Shown here: positions 24,210-36,123 of the stretch, in pieces
How the letters are laid out: every line of letters starts with the position of its first letter
Position numbering within the stretch: the stretch's first letter is position 1
NCBI GenBank assembly: GCA_003049465.1
Contig: PYSS01000114.1
Coordinates: 1 to 40,208 of the forward strand
From: Magnaporthiopsis rhizophila
Taxonomy: Eukaryota > Ascomycota > Sordariomycetes > Magnaporthales > Magnaporthaceae
DNA length: 40,208 nt
Direction of reading: 5' to 3'
The notes under the pieces: generated by a model
Told to the model about the DNA's origin: nothing
The model's database searches: none
Seen by the model: the letters and a program-made list of their open reading frames with translations, nothing else
Position numbers and translations under genes: made by a program

Positions 24210-26918
24210 ATGTCTTACGGAGGCGGATACGGCGGCTCTCGCGGCGGCGGTGGCTACTCAAATGGGGGTGGTTACGACCGCGGTAGCGGCTACTCCAACG
24301 GAAACTCGTACGGGTGCGGTCACCTCTCATCATCAATCTCCCGGCCGTCGGGATCGCGGGCGTCAAGTCCAATGTTCGCTCCATCGTGGTCGGCTGTTCG
24401 CGATGGATCACGCGTGCTAACATCTCATTTCATCCACAGAGGCGGCTCTAACGGATACGGAGGCGGTGGTGGCTACGGCGGTGGTGGCGGTGGTTATGGC
24501 GGTGGTGGTGATCGCATGTCCAACCTCGGCGCAGGACTGCAGAAGCAGGAGTGGGGTGAGTCTTCCAATTGCGTCCTCGTTCTTGACGACGCTGGCGTCT
24601 CGATCGACAACTTTGACTAACCGTGCCTACAGACCTGAGCACCTTGCCCAAGTTCGAGAAGTCCTTCTACAAGGAGGACCCCGCTGTCACCAAGCGCTCT
24701 GCCGCCGAAGTTGACAAGTTCCGTCGCGACCACGCCATGACCACGTTTGGCACCGACATCCCCAAGCCGGTCGAGACGTTCGACGAGGCCGGTTTCCCGC
24801 GATACGTAATGGACGAGGTCAAGGCCCAGGGCTTCCCTGCGCCCACCGCCATCCAGTCTCAGGGCTGGCCCATGGCCCTGAGCGGTCGTGATGTCGTTGG
24901 TATTGCCGAGACTGGCTCGGGCAAGACGCTTACGTACTGTCTCCCCGCCATCGTTCACATCAATGCTCAGCCGCTCCTTGCACCAGGTGACGGCCCCATT
25001 GTCCTCGTCCTGGCCCCTACCCGTGAGCTCGCCGTGCAGATCCAGGCCGAGATAACCAAGTTCGGGAAGTCTTCCCGCATTCGCAACACGTGCGTCTACG
25101 GTGGTGTCCCCAAGGGCCCCCAAGCGCGCGACCTGGCGCGTGGTGTCGAGGTCTGCATTGCCACTCCCGGTCGCCTGATCGATATGCTGGAATCCGGCAG
25201 GACCAACCTCCGCCGTGTCACGTACCTGGTGCTGGACGAGGCCGATCGTATGCTTGACATGGGTTTCGAGCCCCAGATTCGCAAAATCATTGGCCAGATC
25301 CGTCCCGACCGTCAGACTCTCATGTGGTCCGCTACTTGGCCCAAGGAGGTCCGCAACCTTGCGGCCGACTTCCTCAATGACTTCATCCAGGTGAACATCG
25401 GATCCATGGACCTGTCTGCGAACCACCGCATTACCCAGATTGTCGAGGTCGTCTCCGAGTCGGAGAAGCGTGACCGCATGATTAGGCACATGGAGAAGAT
25501 CATGGACAACAAGGACGGCTCCAACAAGATTCTCATCTTCGTTGGAACCAAGCGTGTGGCCGACGAGATCACTAGGTTCCTTCGCCAGGATGGCTGGCCC
25601 GCACTCTGTGAGTACCTACCTAACACCCTCTTGATGCATCCGAATATATATCTCGCTGCGTTTGTCATGGTTTGCTGACAGCATGTACCCAAACGCAGCC
25701 ATCCACGGTGACAAGCAACAGAACGAGCGCGACTGGGTCCTAGACCAGTTCAAGACCGGAAAGAGCCCCATCATGGTTGCCACCGACGTCGCGTCGCGTG
25801 GTATCGGTATGTATCTTCCCCTGCCCCGTCCTCGCGACCTCCACAGGTCGTGCCCCGGCACGCATCGCCTTTGCCCCTCATGTGGCGACTTCCAGCATAT
25901 ATCTGCTGTGCTTTACTCTTTATGTCTAGGGGCTCTCTTGATTGCGCGAATTTGCTTGACCTCTGTGTCGCTCCGGTCAGGGAGAGTGGAGTCTTGGATC
26001 CGTGTCGTAGCACAGGCAGTGAGCGTGACTGACTGCTACGCTACGGTCGTGGTTCTTCACTTGTGCCTCTTTTCCTTGCACGGCACAAGCGTAGAACCGG
26101 CATCTCTTGGTTTCTCATCAAGCTGTCGCCAAGATTCCCCAAGGCCCAAGGACCCCGGAGAGCAACCGTGGACAGTATTCCCGGCAAACACTTCCGCAAA
26201 CGGATAGCCCACCTGCCAGGAGACAAAGTACCAAAAGATGCCAGCAGTGAACATATTTAGCTCCGCACATATGTTCCTGTGCCCATGCTGGGGCGTTGCT
26301 ATACACACCCCTTCTTTTCCGACTGCTAACCATGACAAACCTCGGACCAAAAGACGTTCGCAACATTACCCATGTGCTCAACTATGACTACCCCAATAAC
26401 TCGGAGGATTATATTCACCGTATTGGCAGAACTGGTCGTGCCGGAGCCAAGGGAACCGCCATTACCTTCTTCACCTCTGACAGTGAGTTTCCGTGGCCCT
26501 TACCCCTTTGTCGACCGACGGACGTGCAATTATGAGAGCAAGATGCTGACAGACGACACCCAACACCCCGCAGACTCGAAGCAGGCTCGTGACCTCTTGG
26601 GAGTCCTCCAGGAGGCCAAGCAGGAGATTGACCCCCGTCTTGCCGAGATGGCCAGGTACGGCGGCGGTGGTGGTGGTGGCCGGTACGGTGGCTACCGTGG
26701 TCGTGGTGGCGGTGGCGGTGGTCGTCACGGTGGTGAGTTTGCCCTACTCCTTCGCTTCCTGACCCTTGTTCTCTCCTTTCTTGTATTGCTTCGCCCGCCT
26801 GCTACTCGTTGCTCCTTCGCAACCCTCACCGTCGCCCGTGATACTAATCTCGTTTCCATCAACAGGTGGCGGTGGCGGTGCGAACTCTCTCCCCATGGGT
26901 GGCAACCGCCGCTGGTAG
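24210..26918 (+). CDS. dbp2: DEAD-box ATP-dependent RNA helicase Dbp2 (p68 family)
   Basis: Dbp2/p68 unwinds RNA duplexes and acts in ribosome biogenesis, mRNP assembly and nonsense-mediated decay. Seven exons (24210-24313, 24440-24555, 24633-25607, 25699-25806, 26354-26482, 26574-26732, 26866-26918) give 547 residues, almost the yeast length. The N terminus is Gly/Tyr-rich. Helicase motifs are complete: AETGSGKT (165-172), PTREL (202-206), TPGR (251-254), DEAD (275-278), SAT (306-308), VATDVASRGID ending at Asp435, and HRIGRTGR (456-463). The C terminus is an RGG/Gly-rich tail (RYGGYRGRGGGGGGRH) ending MGGNRRW. Five introns are 77-133 nt. The fourth (25807-26353) is 547 nt and falls inside motif V. 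Yeast DBP2 is known for a long, conserved intron in the 3' part of its frame, linked to autoregulation. Function is certain; exon joins agree in phase and with the family. Confidence 0.96.
26006..26040 (+). other. Nested stem-loop in dbp2 intron 4
   Basis: The outer arms CGTAGCA (26006-26012) and TGCTACG (26034-26040) are exact complements. Inside them, CAGT (26017-26020) pairs with ACTG (26028-26031) around a 7-nt loop. This is seen by eye; no folding energy was computed. Confidence 0.5.
26249..26276 (+). other. 8-bp hairpin in dbp2 intron 4
   Basis: GAACATAT at 26249-26256 and ATATGTTC at 26269-26276 are perfect inverted repeats around a 12-nt loop. They lie about 50 nt upstream of the branch site, so the hairpin could influence 3' splice-site use. 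Confidence 0.5.
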
Positions 26919-27257
26919 GCCTCTCGTTTGTTCCACCTGCCCAAGCAACAAGATGATGACCGCTCGTGTCATCTGTCCGTCCCATTGGTATCTGCCTGAT
27001 CCGGCACTGTTTTCTCCCAGGCGTTCTTGTAGAAAAAGGGTTATCGGCTTTTAGACGGTGGTATCACGGAAGCACCAACAAACCACACATTCGGAACGGC
27101 CCGTTCCAGTCATTTTTCCTTTTAGTTTTTCTCTCTTTTTTGCGCCTTGTTTTCCTTTTGTGCCACACATCATCTTCTTGCCTTTGATGATTACGCTACC
27201 CACCCCCTTTCCTCCTTGGTTCACATCACAACCCAAGCCCCCCCCCCCCCCCCCCCC
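26919..27257. other. dbp2 3' flank ending in poly-C
   Basis: This is the probable 3' UTR of dbp2, pyrimidine-rich from about 27110. It ends in a run of 20 C (27238-27257) directly at the sequence gap. I see no further gene. Confidence 0.6.
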
Positions 27258-27596
27258 NNNNNNNNNNNNNNNNNNNNNNNNNNNNNNNNNNNNNNNNNNN
27301 NNNNNNNNNNNNNNNNNNNNNNNNNNNNNNNNNNNNNNNNNNNNNNNNNNNNNNNNNNNNNNNNNNNNNNNNNNNNNNNNNNNNNNNNNNNNNNNNNNNN
27401 NNNNNNNNNNNNNNNNNNNNNNNNNNNNNNNNNNNNNNNNNNNNNNNNNNNNNNNNNNNNNNNNNNNNNNNNNNNNNNNNNNNNNNNNNNNNNNNNNNNN
27501 NNNNNNNNNNNNNNNNNNNNNNNNNNNNNNNNNNNNNNNNNNNNNNNNNNNNNNNNNNNNNNNNNNNNNNNNNNNNNNNNNNNNNNNNNNNNNNNN
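27258..27596. other. Assembly gap (339 N)
   Basis: The gap is flanked by C20 on the left and A24 (27597-27620) on the right. Its true length and content are unknown. Confidence 0.99.
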
Positions 27597-30500
27597 AAAA
27601 AAAAAAAAAAAAAAAAAAAATAAGAGAAAAAAGACAGATTGGGAATGGAGGCGAGGGGATCTGATACGCATGCACAAAGCGTGGAGGGTATACTTGAGAG
27701 ATGGCCCGTATCTTGTGGTTAGAGTAGCTGTCCAAAGGCACAGACTTAGGTATGCCTCCTTTAATGCAACGGTTAAACACGTTTCCGCGGTCCAATTGTC
27801 GGCCTCGCCTCGCTGTAAAGAGGCGGACCAAAGAAAGCGAATGGAGCGGTCTCTACGCCGGACTCTTGTCACAACGTGGGCCAACAAGATGGTGATCTGG
27901 CGGTGTCGACACTAGGTGGTCCTAATGTCCCCTCGCTGACGACAGCTGGGCCGGCGGCCAAGATCTCCCCCGCGCGCTACCCAAAAGCGTCGGCGTCTCA
28001 CCACCCTCCCACAGTCGCGCACTTTTTCTCACCAGCACAAGTGAGTGGTGTGTGGTAATCGAGAACAAGACGGGAAGGTACGTAGGTAAGTGGCTTGCTT
28101 GGGGCCCGCCTCCCTCCCCAATCTCCCGGCTCGCTCGTCAGCGCAAAAGGAAAAAAAAAAAAAAAAAGGAGGCTGGTTGGGCTGGTTGATCATGCCGTCC
28201 CAAGACGTGAGTGAGCGACTGGAGACGACCGTGTCCTCCTCCATCTTCTCGGGTAGATTGCCCGCTTGCTTGTGCAGAAGGAAGTGAAGAAGTACCACGC
28301 AGCAAGCAAAGTAGGCAGAGACAAGCCAGCGCAGGAAAGGCGTCCACTAGTGAAGAGGGAAAGAGGAACTAACGACCAGGGGTGGGTGATCTTTCAGCCC
28401 CCCCCTTTTTTTTTCTTTTCTTTGCTTTTTTTCTTCCTTCCTCCCATCTGGTTCCACGCCCTTGCCTCCGACGGTCTGATCAGACCGCGGGGTCGGGTTT
28501 TGGAAAAGTTACCTAACCTCTAGCTAGTAGGCGCCCGCCCACCGTGCTATCGCGAGCTTGCTCTTCTTCTCTCTCGACCGTCTCCTGAGCTAGTCGTCGT
28601 GGCTAACCTACCCCTAACCGTAGCTAAACCTAGCTCGATGGGGGATGGCGGATCGGGGGAACAGAAAAAAAAAGGAAAGAAAGCCGACCGAGACGAGGGG
28701 TGCTTAGGTAGCTGAATACCTTACCAGGCAAGGGCCCAGGGGGTGGTGGTGAAGGGGTGTGGAAATCATCCACGCATGGCCGGGCGGCGGCGGACTCTCT
28801 CTCTCTCACACTCACACAGCCGCCCTGCTCGTTCTGAGTGTTTGTTCATTGCACCTTGGCAGTGATTTTATCCCAGGGGGCCGGCGGCTCCCGCGGCAGA
28901 TGCGAGCAGCCCTCCGAAGCTCGGCCATCTCGCCTTGCTTTCTTTCTTGTTTTCTTGCCCTCTGCATTTTTGGTCCTGTTTGTTTTCTGTTTCTATTTCT
29001 GTTTTCCACTCCTATTCGCCCATCTTTGATTATTAGTTCGTGTTGCCTTGAGTAGGCTCCGTGCGTACGTGCGGTGTGTACGTATGTGTGTGTGTCCGTG
29101 TGTGTGCGCGAGAGAGCGAGCGAAGCGTGTTGTTTGCGTGCCCGAAATGAACGGACTTCTCGCCTCCCTGACCGCGCCTCGTGGTGTTTGCCGCCCCTGG
29201 CTCACGTCTTGAGACACTAACAGAACGCCACCGGGCTCAGTAATCAGGAAGAAAAACGAAAAAAGAGAGAAATGAAGAAGAAGAAAAAAAATGCAACGCC
29301 CGGGATTGGTCCGCTTGTCGGGGTGAAGGTCCGCCACCTATCCATCCTCCCGCTGGAAATCAAAAACCTGGCCTTCCTTCCCCCAACAGGAGGCCGCTAA
29401 CGGGCGTGCTTTCCTTTTTGGTTGGTTAGCCGAGCTGAGCTCTTTCCGCGCCAGGAGAATAAGGTTTGGCAGGGGTAGTTCGGAGGTGACGAGGATGGCA
29501 CATCGAGCCGGAGAAGGAAGACCACTGCATTGGTGAGGACATTCCTGCTCTCCTGGTCCGAACAAGTCGTGCAACACTTTGATGTTCCTGTTTAATTTCT
29601 TCGTCTGTATCCGCGTCGCAAAAGCGTGCGGCTTTTGTGTCGGCAGTTTGGCGGAAAACTCCGTGTGTGGTTTTTTGCCGCTGCTGCTGATGCTGTCTAG
29701 CGCATGTTGGTTGATGATGCCCGTGCGGGCTAAAAAATGATAACCGACGCCCGGGCCTGTTCTCCTCCTCCTCCTCGTCCGGCTCAGTGTCCACTTTGGT
29801 GACATCCTGATGGGAATAACAGGCATAGCCGCCCGGCACTTGCCGGCTGGTTAGTCGTCACGCTCCTCCTCACGGGGCAAAAGGATTGCCACTACTGCCG
29901 ATCAGGGCGGAGGGCATTGCGTTTCTGGTTGGCCTGAGAGGGAAAGCCGAGACGCAGGGAGGAGCAAAGTTTTTGTTGGCAGCAACAAGGAAAAGAAAAA
30001 GGAAAAAGGGACGGAGGCCATGGGATGTGACCACCCCGAGCAGGCCTCCAGACCAAGGCGGAGGCGAGAGTGTGCGTGTGCGTGTGGCGTGTCGTATGCG
30101 CGGTCATAGACGCACATGTCATGTACGAACAACAAGGAAGCAGGGCAGCAGAACCAGCAACAGCAGCAGCGGCTACAACATTGTGATCATCCATTCATTG
30201 TGCTGCGGCAACAGCGGCACCTGACTTCCCCTCGCACCCCTCGTATGTACCCACGTACCCATGGGGGCGGATCATTGTCTTCTCCGTGCTGATCCTTTCC
30301 CGGGATGGTCCGGTTGGGAACCTTTTTTCCCCTCTGCCTGGTCAACCAAAGTGCCCTGCATTATCTTGCGTGGCCTTATGTAGGGTCACCGAACTAGGTT
30401 GGTCTGTCAGGTTGGAAGGGATGAAAGCCCGCCCCCATATTTTTGTTTTCCACGGGCCTGCTGGGGTGTTTTTTTTTTGTCTCCTTTTTTTTTTTTTTTT

Positions 30501-31654
30501 TTTTTTCTCTCTCTCTCTCATCTTTTCCCTCTCCGGTTGCCCAGATTGGACGTGATATCACAGTCTAACCCTGGCCAACCGGGTAACCCGCGCGTCTCAG
30601 TGGCGGCCCAAAATGCCAACCTGGGTGCCAGCGTGATGGGATCATCCCTGGTACCAGCGCCTCCATTCTGTCTCGGTGCATGGATACAGGCTTCGGATGG
30701 GCGGAGGACGACGCTGAGCGCAGTAAGAAGGTTGACAGCTGCAAGGAATACGCCGAAAGCAGTGAGAAAGACCTTGGTCCGGATGCGCGCTTTTGCTGGA
30801 TCGGCTGTGCGGCTGCAGCAGATGAAGGCGGCTCGACGGACAGCTGCATCGCCTTAGCCCACGATTCATCCATGTCTCTTTTTTTTTTCTCTTCTTCTAT
30901 CCTTTCTCTCCCTTCGCCTTCCCCACCCCCTGCCTCGGAGCCGGTTGCCAGTCCGAGGCGTCTGGTTGGTCGGCCCGAAGGGCAGGCGGGCAGGCAACAA
31001 CTAGATAGATTAGCACGTTTGCCGCGACAACCTGCTACGTGGCGGTCTGCAGGCAGGCGACGATACCAGTGTCCCGTTTTCGTAAAGAGCACAGGAGGGC
31101 TGGACTTGGGCGGTGATGTTGGGAGCCGCCATCACGTGCAGGTCAGTCGCTGCAGCGTCCGTCTCAGTCAGGTTGCACATGCGACTCGGAGCTCCCTCCG
31201 CTGGAGCTAGGGAGCTCGCTAGCGGTGTACCATCCGGCTCCATGCCTCCCGGGGAATTAATAAAGCACAAGCTAGCCGCGCTGCCTGCTGTCCCTGGGGG
31301 GCACTTGGGCATGATACACAGATCTTGGGCGATGGGAACGCGATGCTAGGGGCAAAATAGTTTAAGGGCTGGATGAGAACCCGCTTGGAACATCGACTCA
31401 ATGGCTGCCCCAATCAGATGGTGCTGGGACTCCATTTCGTGACAGATCTTGCGGTAAATTATATGGAAACAAGAAAAATCGATTTACGGGCGGACAAATC
31501 AAAGAAATAAATAATAATCAACACCAAGCGAAAGGAGAATGCGAGTTGCCCGAGGAATTGCTTGCGTTGGCAATGGTTGAGCCAAAGGCACCAATAGACC
31601 AATAAAAAACGATCGCTCCACGACCCAGCTGGGCGGATCCAGGATGAGAGAGAG

Positions 31655-31679
31655 AAAAAAAAAAAAAAAAAAAAAAAAA
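31655..31679. repeat. A25 homopolymer
   Basis: This is an uninterrupted run of 25 A, the longest homopolymer in the window. It is one of several runs of 18 or more confined to 27.2-39.0 kb. Confidence 0.9.
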
Positions 31680-32238
31680 TGAAAAAAGAGACGAAAAAAA
31701 TCATTCAAAGCCAACAAAAGTCGACGATCAGAAAATGAAGGCGCTAGGCGATTCAACCCAAGCCTGGAATTGGATGTTGGGTGCGGGGACAAGCGCGCAC
31801 ACCACCACCATCATTCACCACCCGCACCAATTCTGGACAAGCTTATTACCGAGATGGACAACAGGCTGGGGTCGGTTCGAGACAGGGCCGGACGACGCGA
31901 TGCAACGTCAATGCGTGTTGGATGGGGTTGGTGCTAAGGCACCGAAGCGACATGGGGTCGCTGCTACTGGCGCTTGGCTCATGCTTTTTTTTTTATCTGT
32001 TCTCTCTTGTCCAGTGAGTGGTTGGGGTTTTGCAGCATGCACGCTTGAGGCTGGGATGACTTGCCAGGACAGGGGGACCAGAGAGTCTGGCAATCACCTC
32101 ACCCCAGCGCGTGCTGCCACGGGCTGACAAAAGGGCGGGCAACAGCACCTGAGCAATCCAGAGATTCTCCAAATTCTCACTCAACTAGGTGTGCACGGCC
32201 AATGGGAGCACGTGTGCGTGTGGATGCCATGTATGTAC

Positions 32239-32249
32239 CTGTACTGTAC
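32239..32249 (-). repeat. GTACAGTACAG motif, copy 1
   Basis: On the minus strand this is an exact match to the 11-mer GTACAGTACAG also found at 34383-34393 (minus) and, twice, at 38805-38830 (plus). Confidence 0.75.
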
Positions 32250-34382
32250 CTCGAAAAAAAAAAAAAAAAAAATCAATCAAATCAATAAATGAATAGGGAG
32301 AGAAAAAAAAAAATTGCTGAGCAGGAGCTCTTGCCCCTCAACATATGAGTGGTCCCGACAGTCTGGTGAAGGACCCATGTGCTATAACTCGTTAGTTTCG
32401 TTTGCCAGCAAAGACCTTAAGACCTTAGCCTCTCGGCTGCATTGGGCCAATCAGCACGCCGCTAATCCGCTGCTGGGTGAACCCACATGCCATTCCGTAG
32501 GAAACTCGTCTGTGGTCGTCGGTCGGCTGACCACCCCGAATGCGGCTTGCAGTGCGGCGGGTCGTTTCTTGTTTGGGCGGATGAAAAAAAAAAAAAAAAG
32601 AATTTATGCGATCATAAAATGTGACAAAGGATGACAGAGAGAGAGAGAAAGAAAAAAAAAAAGGAGAGAGGCTGGGAGGAAAGGCGTTTCGTCCCGTGCC
32701 ATGCCAAGCCCCATGCCATTGATGTGCTCAAAAAGACAAGTTGTTTAGGTTGTTTGCTTGGGGCTTAGTTCCTCCCCGGGGCATTTGGGGGGAAGTCCTG
32801 GCTGAAAATGGTGTCTTCGCCCTTGGCTTCCAGACAGGTAGGGTAGCCTACCTCGGCGTTTGTCTACCTACCGCGGGCTCAGCCGGCAAACGCGGGCACA
32901 AGGACGAGTGAGTGGAGAGTGCTTGTCTAAACCCGTCATATGTATGCACTGTTTGTGCCAGGTCGCTTCTTTTGGGCAGAGGGTGGTGTTTGCGGGCGGG
33001 GTCAGCACCTGTCTGGTCGTGTGGGCCGCATCGGCGAACAGGACTGCTTGTGGATGGTGTGTGTGTCGTGTCTTTGCGGATGTGGTGGTGTGTGCGGCGG
33101 GATGGCAGGCCCAGAGCATGCGACCCGCTACCCTCCCTCGATGGGATGGATGTTCGGCACATTGGGTCGTCCGGGTCGCACAGCATCAGCGTCCCTCACT
33201 AATCGTTTAGTCAAGAACAGAAACACGCACGCCATGTGTCGATGTAAACCTGGGTCGCTAATCTGGGCTTTTCTTTTCTGCTCTAGCTTTCTTGACAGGT
33301 ACCATGCACGGGTGGAATAGGTATACCGAGCCTGCCCGTCTCGGTACCCCAAGCCAAGATATGCGTCCACTCCAGTGGCGCCATCGATGGCAGCCAAGGG
33401 AACGCAATTTTGCTTTTGCTTGTCGTTTGCTGTTTGATTTTCTTTTCTTCTTCTTTATCTGCTGTCATCCTCGTATTTGGAAGTAAACGCGGTGGACTTG
33501 TTGACTGTGCGTCCGGAACTTTTCTATTTTGACACGACACCATGCTGTGACAACAAGCCCTGCTCCCATGACCGGCTGCGAGGCAAGCCCTGCCTGGCTG
33601 CTGATTGACCTGCAACCTCGGCTACCGCGACACGCAGACAAAAAGAAAGAACCGGAAGAAAAAATGAAGAAAAAAAATAAAAAAATAAGCGGGAAACACG
33701 GTGTCCCATTCATGCTGGGAAATTGTGGCCGTGAGGGGACGGGCGAGCGGCTGGAATCGGATCGTTTGCACATGGGCTCCGGGCTTGGCAATTTTTTCCA
33801 TGCCGCCTTGTTTTCCACTTGTCCGTTTTCTGCAATTGCCCGATCCCCCCGTGTCGGTTTGTTTGCCCTCACTCGAATGTGCTCTCGGCTCGGTGAGACA
33901 TTTTTGGCTTGCTTGCGCCAGGCCCACCGAGAGCCGTGTGGCGCGTGTGGTATCGTTTGTTCGAATATCAAGTTTCCCGACAGAGGCGCTGCTCCGATTT
34001 GGGCCATAACGGAGAAGGGAAACGCCCTGAAACAATTTGAATGGGGTTGCTCGTATGCCGCCAATTACCACATGCATGCCCGGGATACCTAGGAGAACCT
34101 AGGATCTGAAATCGAGCCTGGATGCGGCGCCGAGAGGGAGGTCGCCGACAGGCCAGGCACATGGTATTTGTGGGGACTCGTAAATTCTTTTATGGAAGCC
34201 GAGGAGGGGAAAGGTGCCCGTGTCGGATGTAGAAAGGAGTAAAGAAAGAAAAAAGAAAAGAAAAAACGCTCACTCAGCTCGCTGCCCGAATACACACTGT
34301 GTAGGGTACTGATACCGCATCACCGTCCGCCCAATGAAACCCCCCACCCACCCATCTTCCCATCCACCCATCCACACGCATA

Positions 34383-34393
34383 CTGTACTGTAC
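34383..34393 (-). repeat. GTACAGTACAG motif, copy 2
   Basis: Exact minus-strand copy of the 11-mer. It sits just after a CCCA/CCAT-rich stretch (34340-34378). Confidence 0.75.
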
Positions 34394-36090
34394 ACAACTG
34401 GCACCGTGATGATGTGATGAGGCCAGATTTGGGGAGGGTCTACGATCGGCTCACCCACCAAACCGCGCAGCTCGCGCAAACCCATCCCGCCGGACCAGAG
34501 CAACCCACACCCCCAAAGCACCCAAAAGACATGTGAGATTCGGTTCCTTGGCAATGGACGGGTGATTTACTGCGCAGAGTGGTATGTAAAATGCCACCAC
34601 ACACACACCGCATCTGTCTTGTGACCGCAAACGCGGCGGGCGGCCCTCGCTTGTCATAGGTCACCCATATGTTGGGCTCGCATGCGTTTGCAGGGGCCTT
34701 GGGTACCTGGGTAGCTAGCCCCTTCCGCGTGTATGCATCTGTTTGCGATCGAGCGAGCCGGTCAGAGATATCGTCGGTCGGCGACAGCAGCTAGGCCAGG
34801 AAAAGGACGGCGGTGAGAAGACCGATGCCCAAGAAGCAAGCACGGGCACCCACCTTGGCTCTTGGATGGCAGCCAGCTATCAATTATCAATATACAACAG
34901 ACACATGGGAGTTCGGATGGGCGCGCACGTTAAGTGAGCCCCGCAGCGGCGGCGCGTACAGCATCATGTGTGCGCGGTTTCGCTCGCCCGCCCCCTCCAT
35001 GTAGCAAGCAAGCGAACCGTCACATTTTGTCCGCTCGCTCTCGCGAGAGAACGCGTCCGATCGGATGATGAAAGTACGGTGAAGGTCTGTGGGCTGCGTG
35101 CGGCTGGAGGCTGGGCGCGGCCGACGTGTCCCCAACAAGGCAGGGTCCGAACTTGGCAGCGAGAGAGAGACGGAACCTCACCGATCCTTGTTCCCAGCCT
35201 TCGATCGCCGCCGCCTCGGAGGTCTTGCTGTTTGTAATCTGCATGTTCTGTGCGACCTACTGCAACACCTGCTGCGTTTGTCCAAGCCTAGTCCGGCATG
35301 ATGCCTCCTTCCATTCTTCCATTCTTCGTTCTTCGTTGACTATCTGTCACTTCATCCCCAATTTGGAATCCCGGGTGATCATCAATCGGTAACCCTGCAT
35401 AATAGCCCGGTGTTCTCTGTTTGGGATTTATTCCCAGGATCCTACTTGAGGTGACTGTCACGGCATCCGAGCAGAGAAAGCGCACTAATGGCGTGCCAAT
35501 AATAAACTATTAAGCATCACCGCGGTGAATGTGACACCGACATGGGGAAATGAAGTGGGGAAAGGATAATGCATTTGAGTACTTTTTTTTTTTTTTTTTT
35601 TTAATCCAACTCCTTGCTTCCCTTTCGGATTGCAACGACGGCGGGCATATACCAGCTACGTGTCGATACATGGTAGCGTCAGGCGTATGTATTGGCAAGA
35701 AGCAAAAAATTATTCCAGGAATTAAACAATGGAGGGTCGCCAGGGTCGCCGGCAGAGATTCTGGAACCCGCCCACCTCCAGCAAAGACTCGCGTCGCTCC
35801 TCCCTGTAAAAGCCGCCTTTATAGTGTACCCGGCAATCTGGTTCGCTTCGATCCTGTCAAGGGCTAAAATTCACCAATGGCCCATCGGAATATTTAGGCT
35901 CGAATCGGGAACGCCTCCCCGACTCGTGAGAGTTGGACGACCCAAGGTAGAGGTGTTTCCAGCGTGCCGAGCCATGTCGACCGACTTATGTGTGCGACCT
36001 ATCAGTCGCCAGGTCCTGGCACCCTAGAGTGGAAGCGGAAAAGAGGAATTGGTGGATGGTTTAATCCACCCACCACCACCAGAATCTACC

Positions 36091-36123
36091 TTGCCTGCCT
36101 GCCTGCCTGCCTGCCTGCCTGCT
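36091..36123. repeat. (GCCT)n microsatellite
   Basis: About seven tandem GCCT units end in an imperfect GCTT unit. It is simple-sequence DNA within the gene-poor region. Confidence 0.9.

Larger units (their letters stand above)
25807..26353 (+). other. Long intron 4 of dbp2
   Basis: The intron begins GTATGT, has a CTAAC branch site near 26324, and ends CCAAAAG at the first AG after it. At 547 nt it is four times longer than any other intron in this gene. Translation in the frame of exon 4 stays open for 133 codons, to a stop at 26205-26207. Two stem-loops lie inside it, at 26006-26040 and 26249-26276. Confidence 0.85.

Noticed and set aside
27058..27915. Long frames crossing the N gap
   Set aside because: They exist only because N codons are translated as X, and they have no real coding content.
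34402..34425. TGATGATGTGATGA resembling a C-box of a C/D snoRNA
   Set aside because: There is no paired D box with a terminal stem and no guide region I could define. The sequence is a short imperfect repeat.
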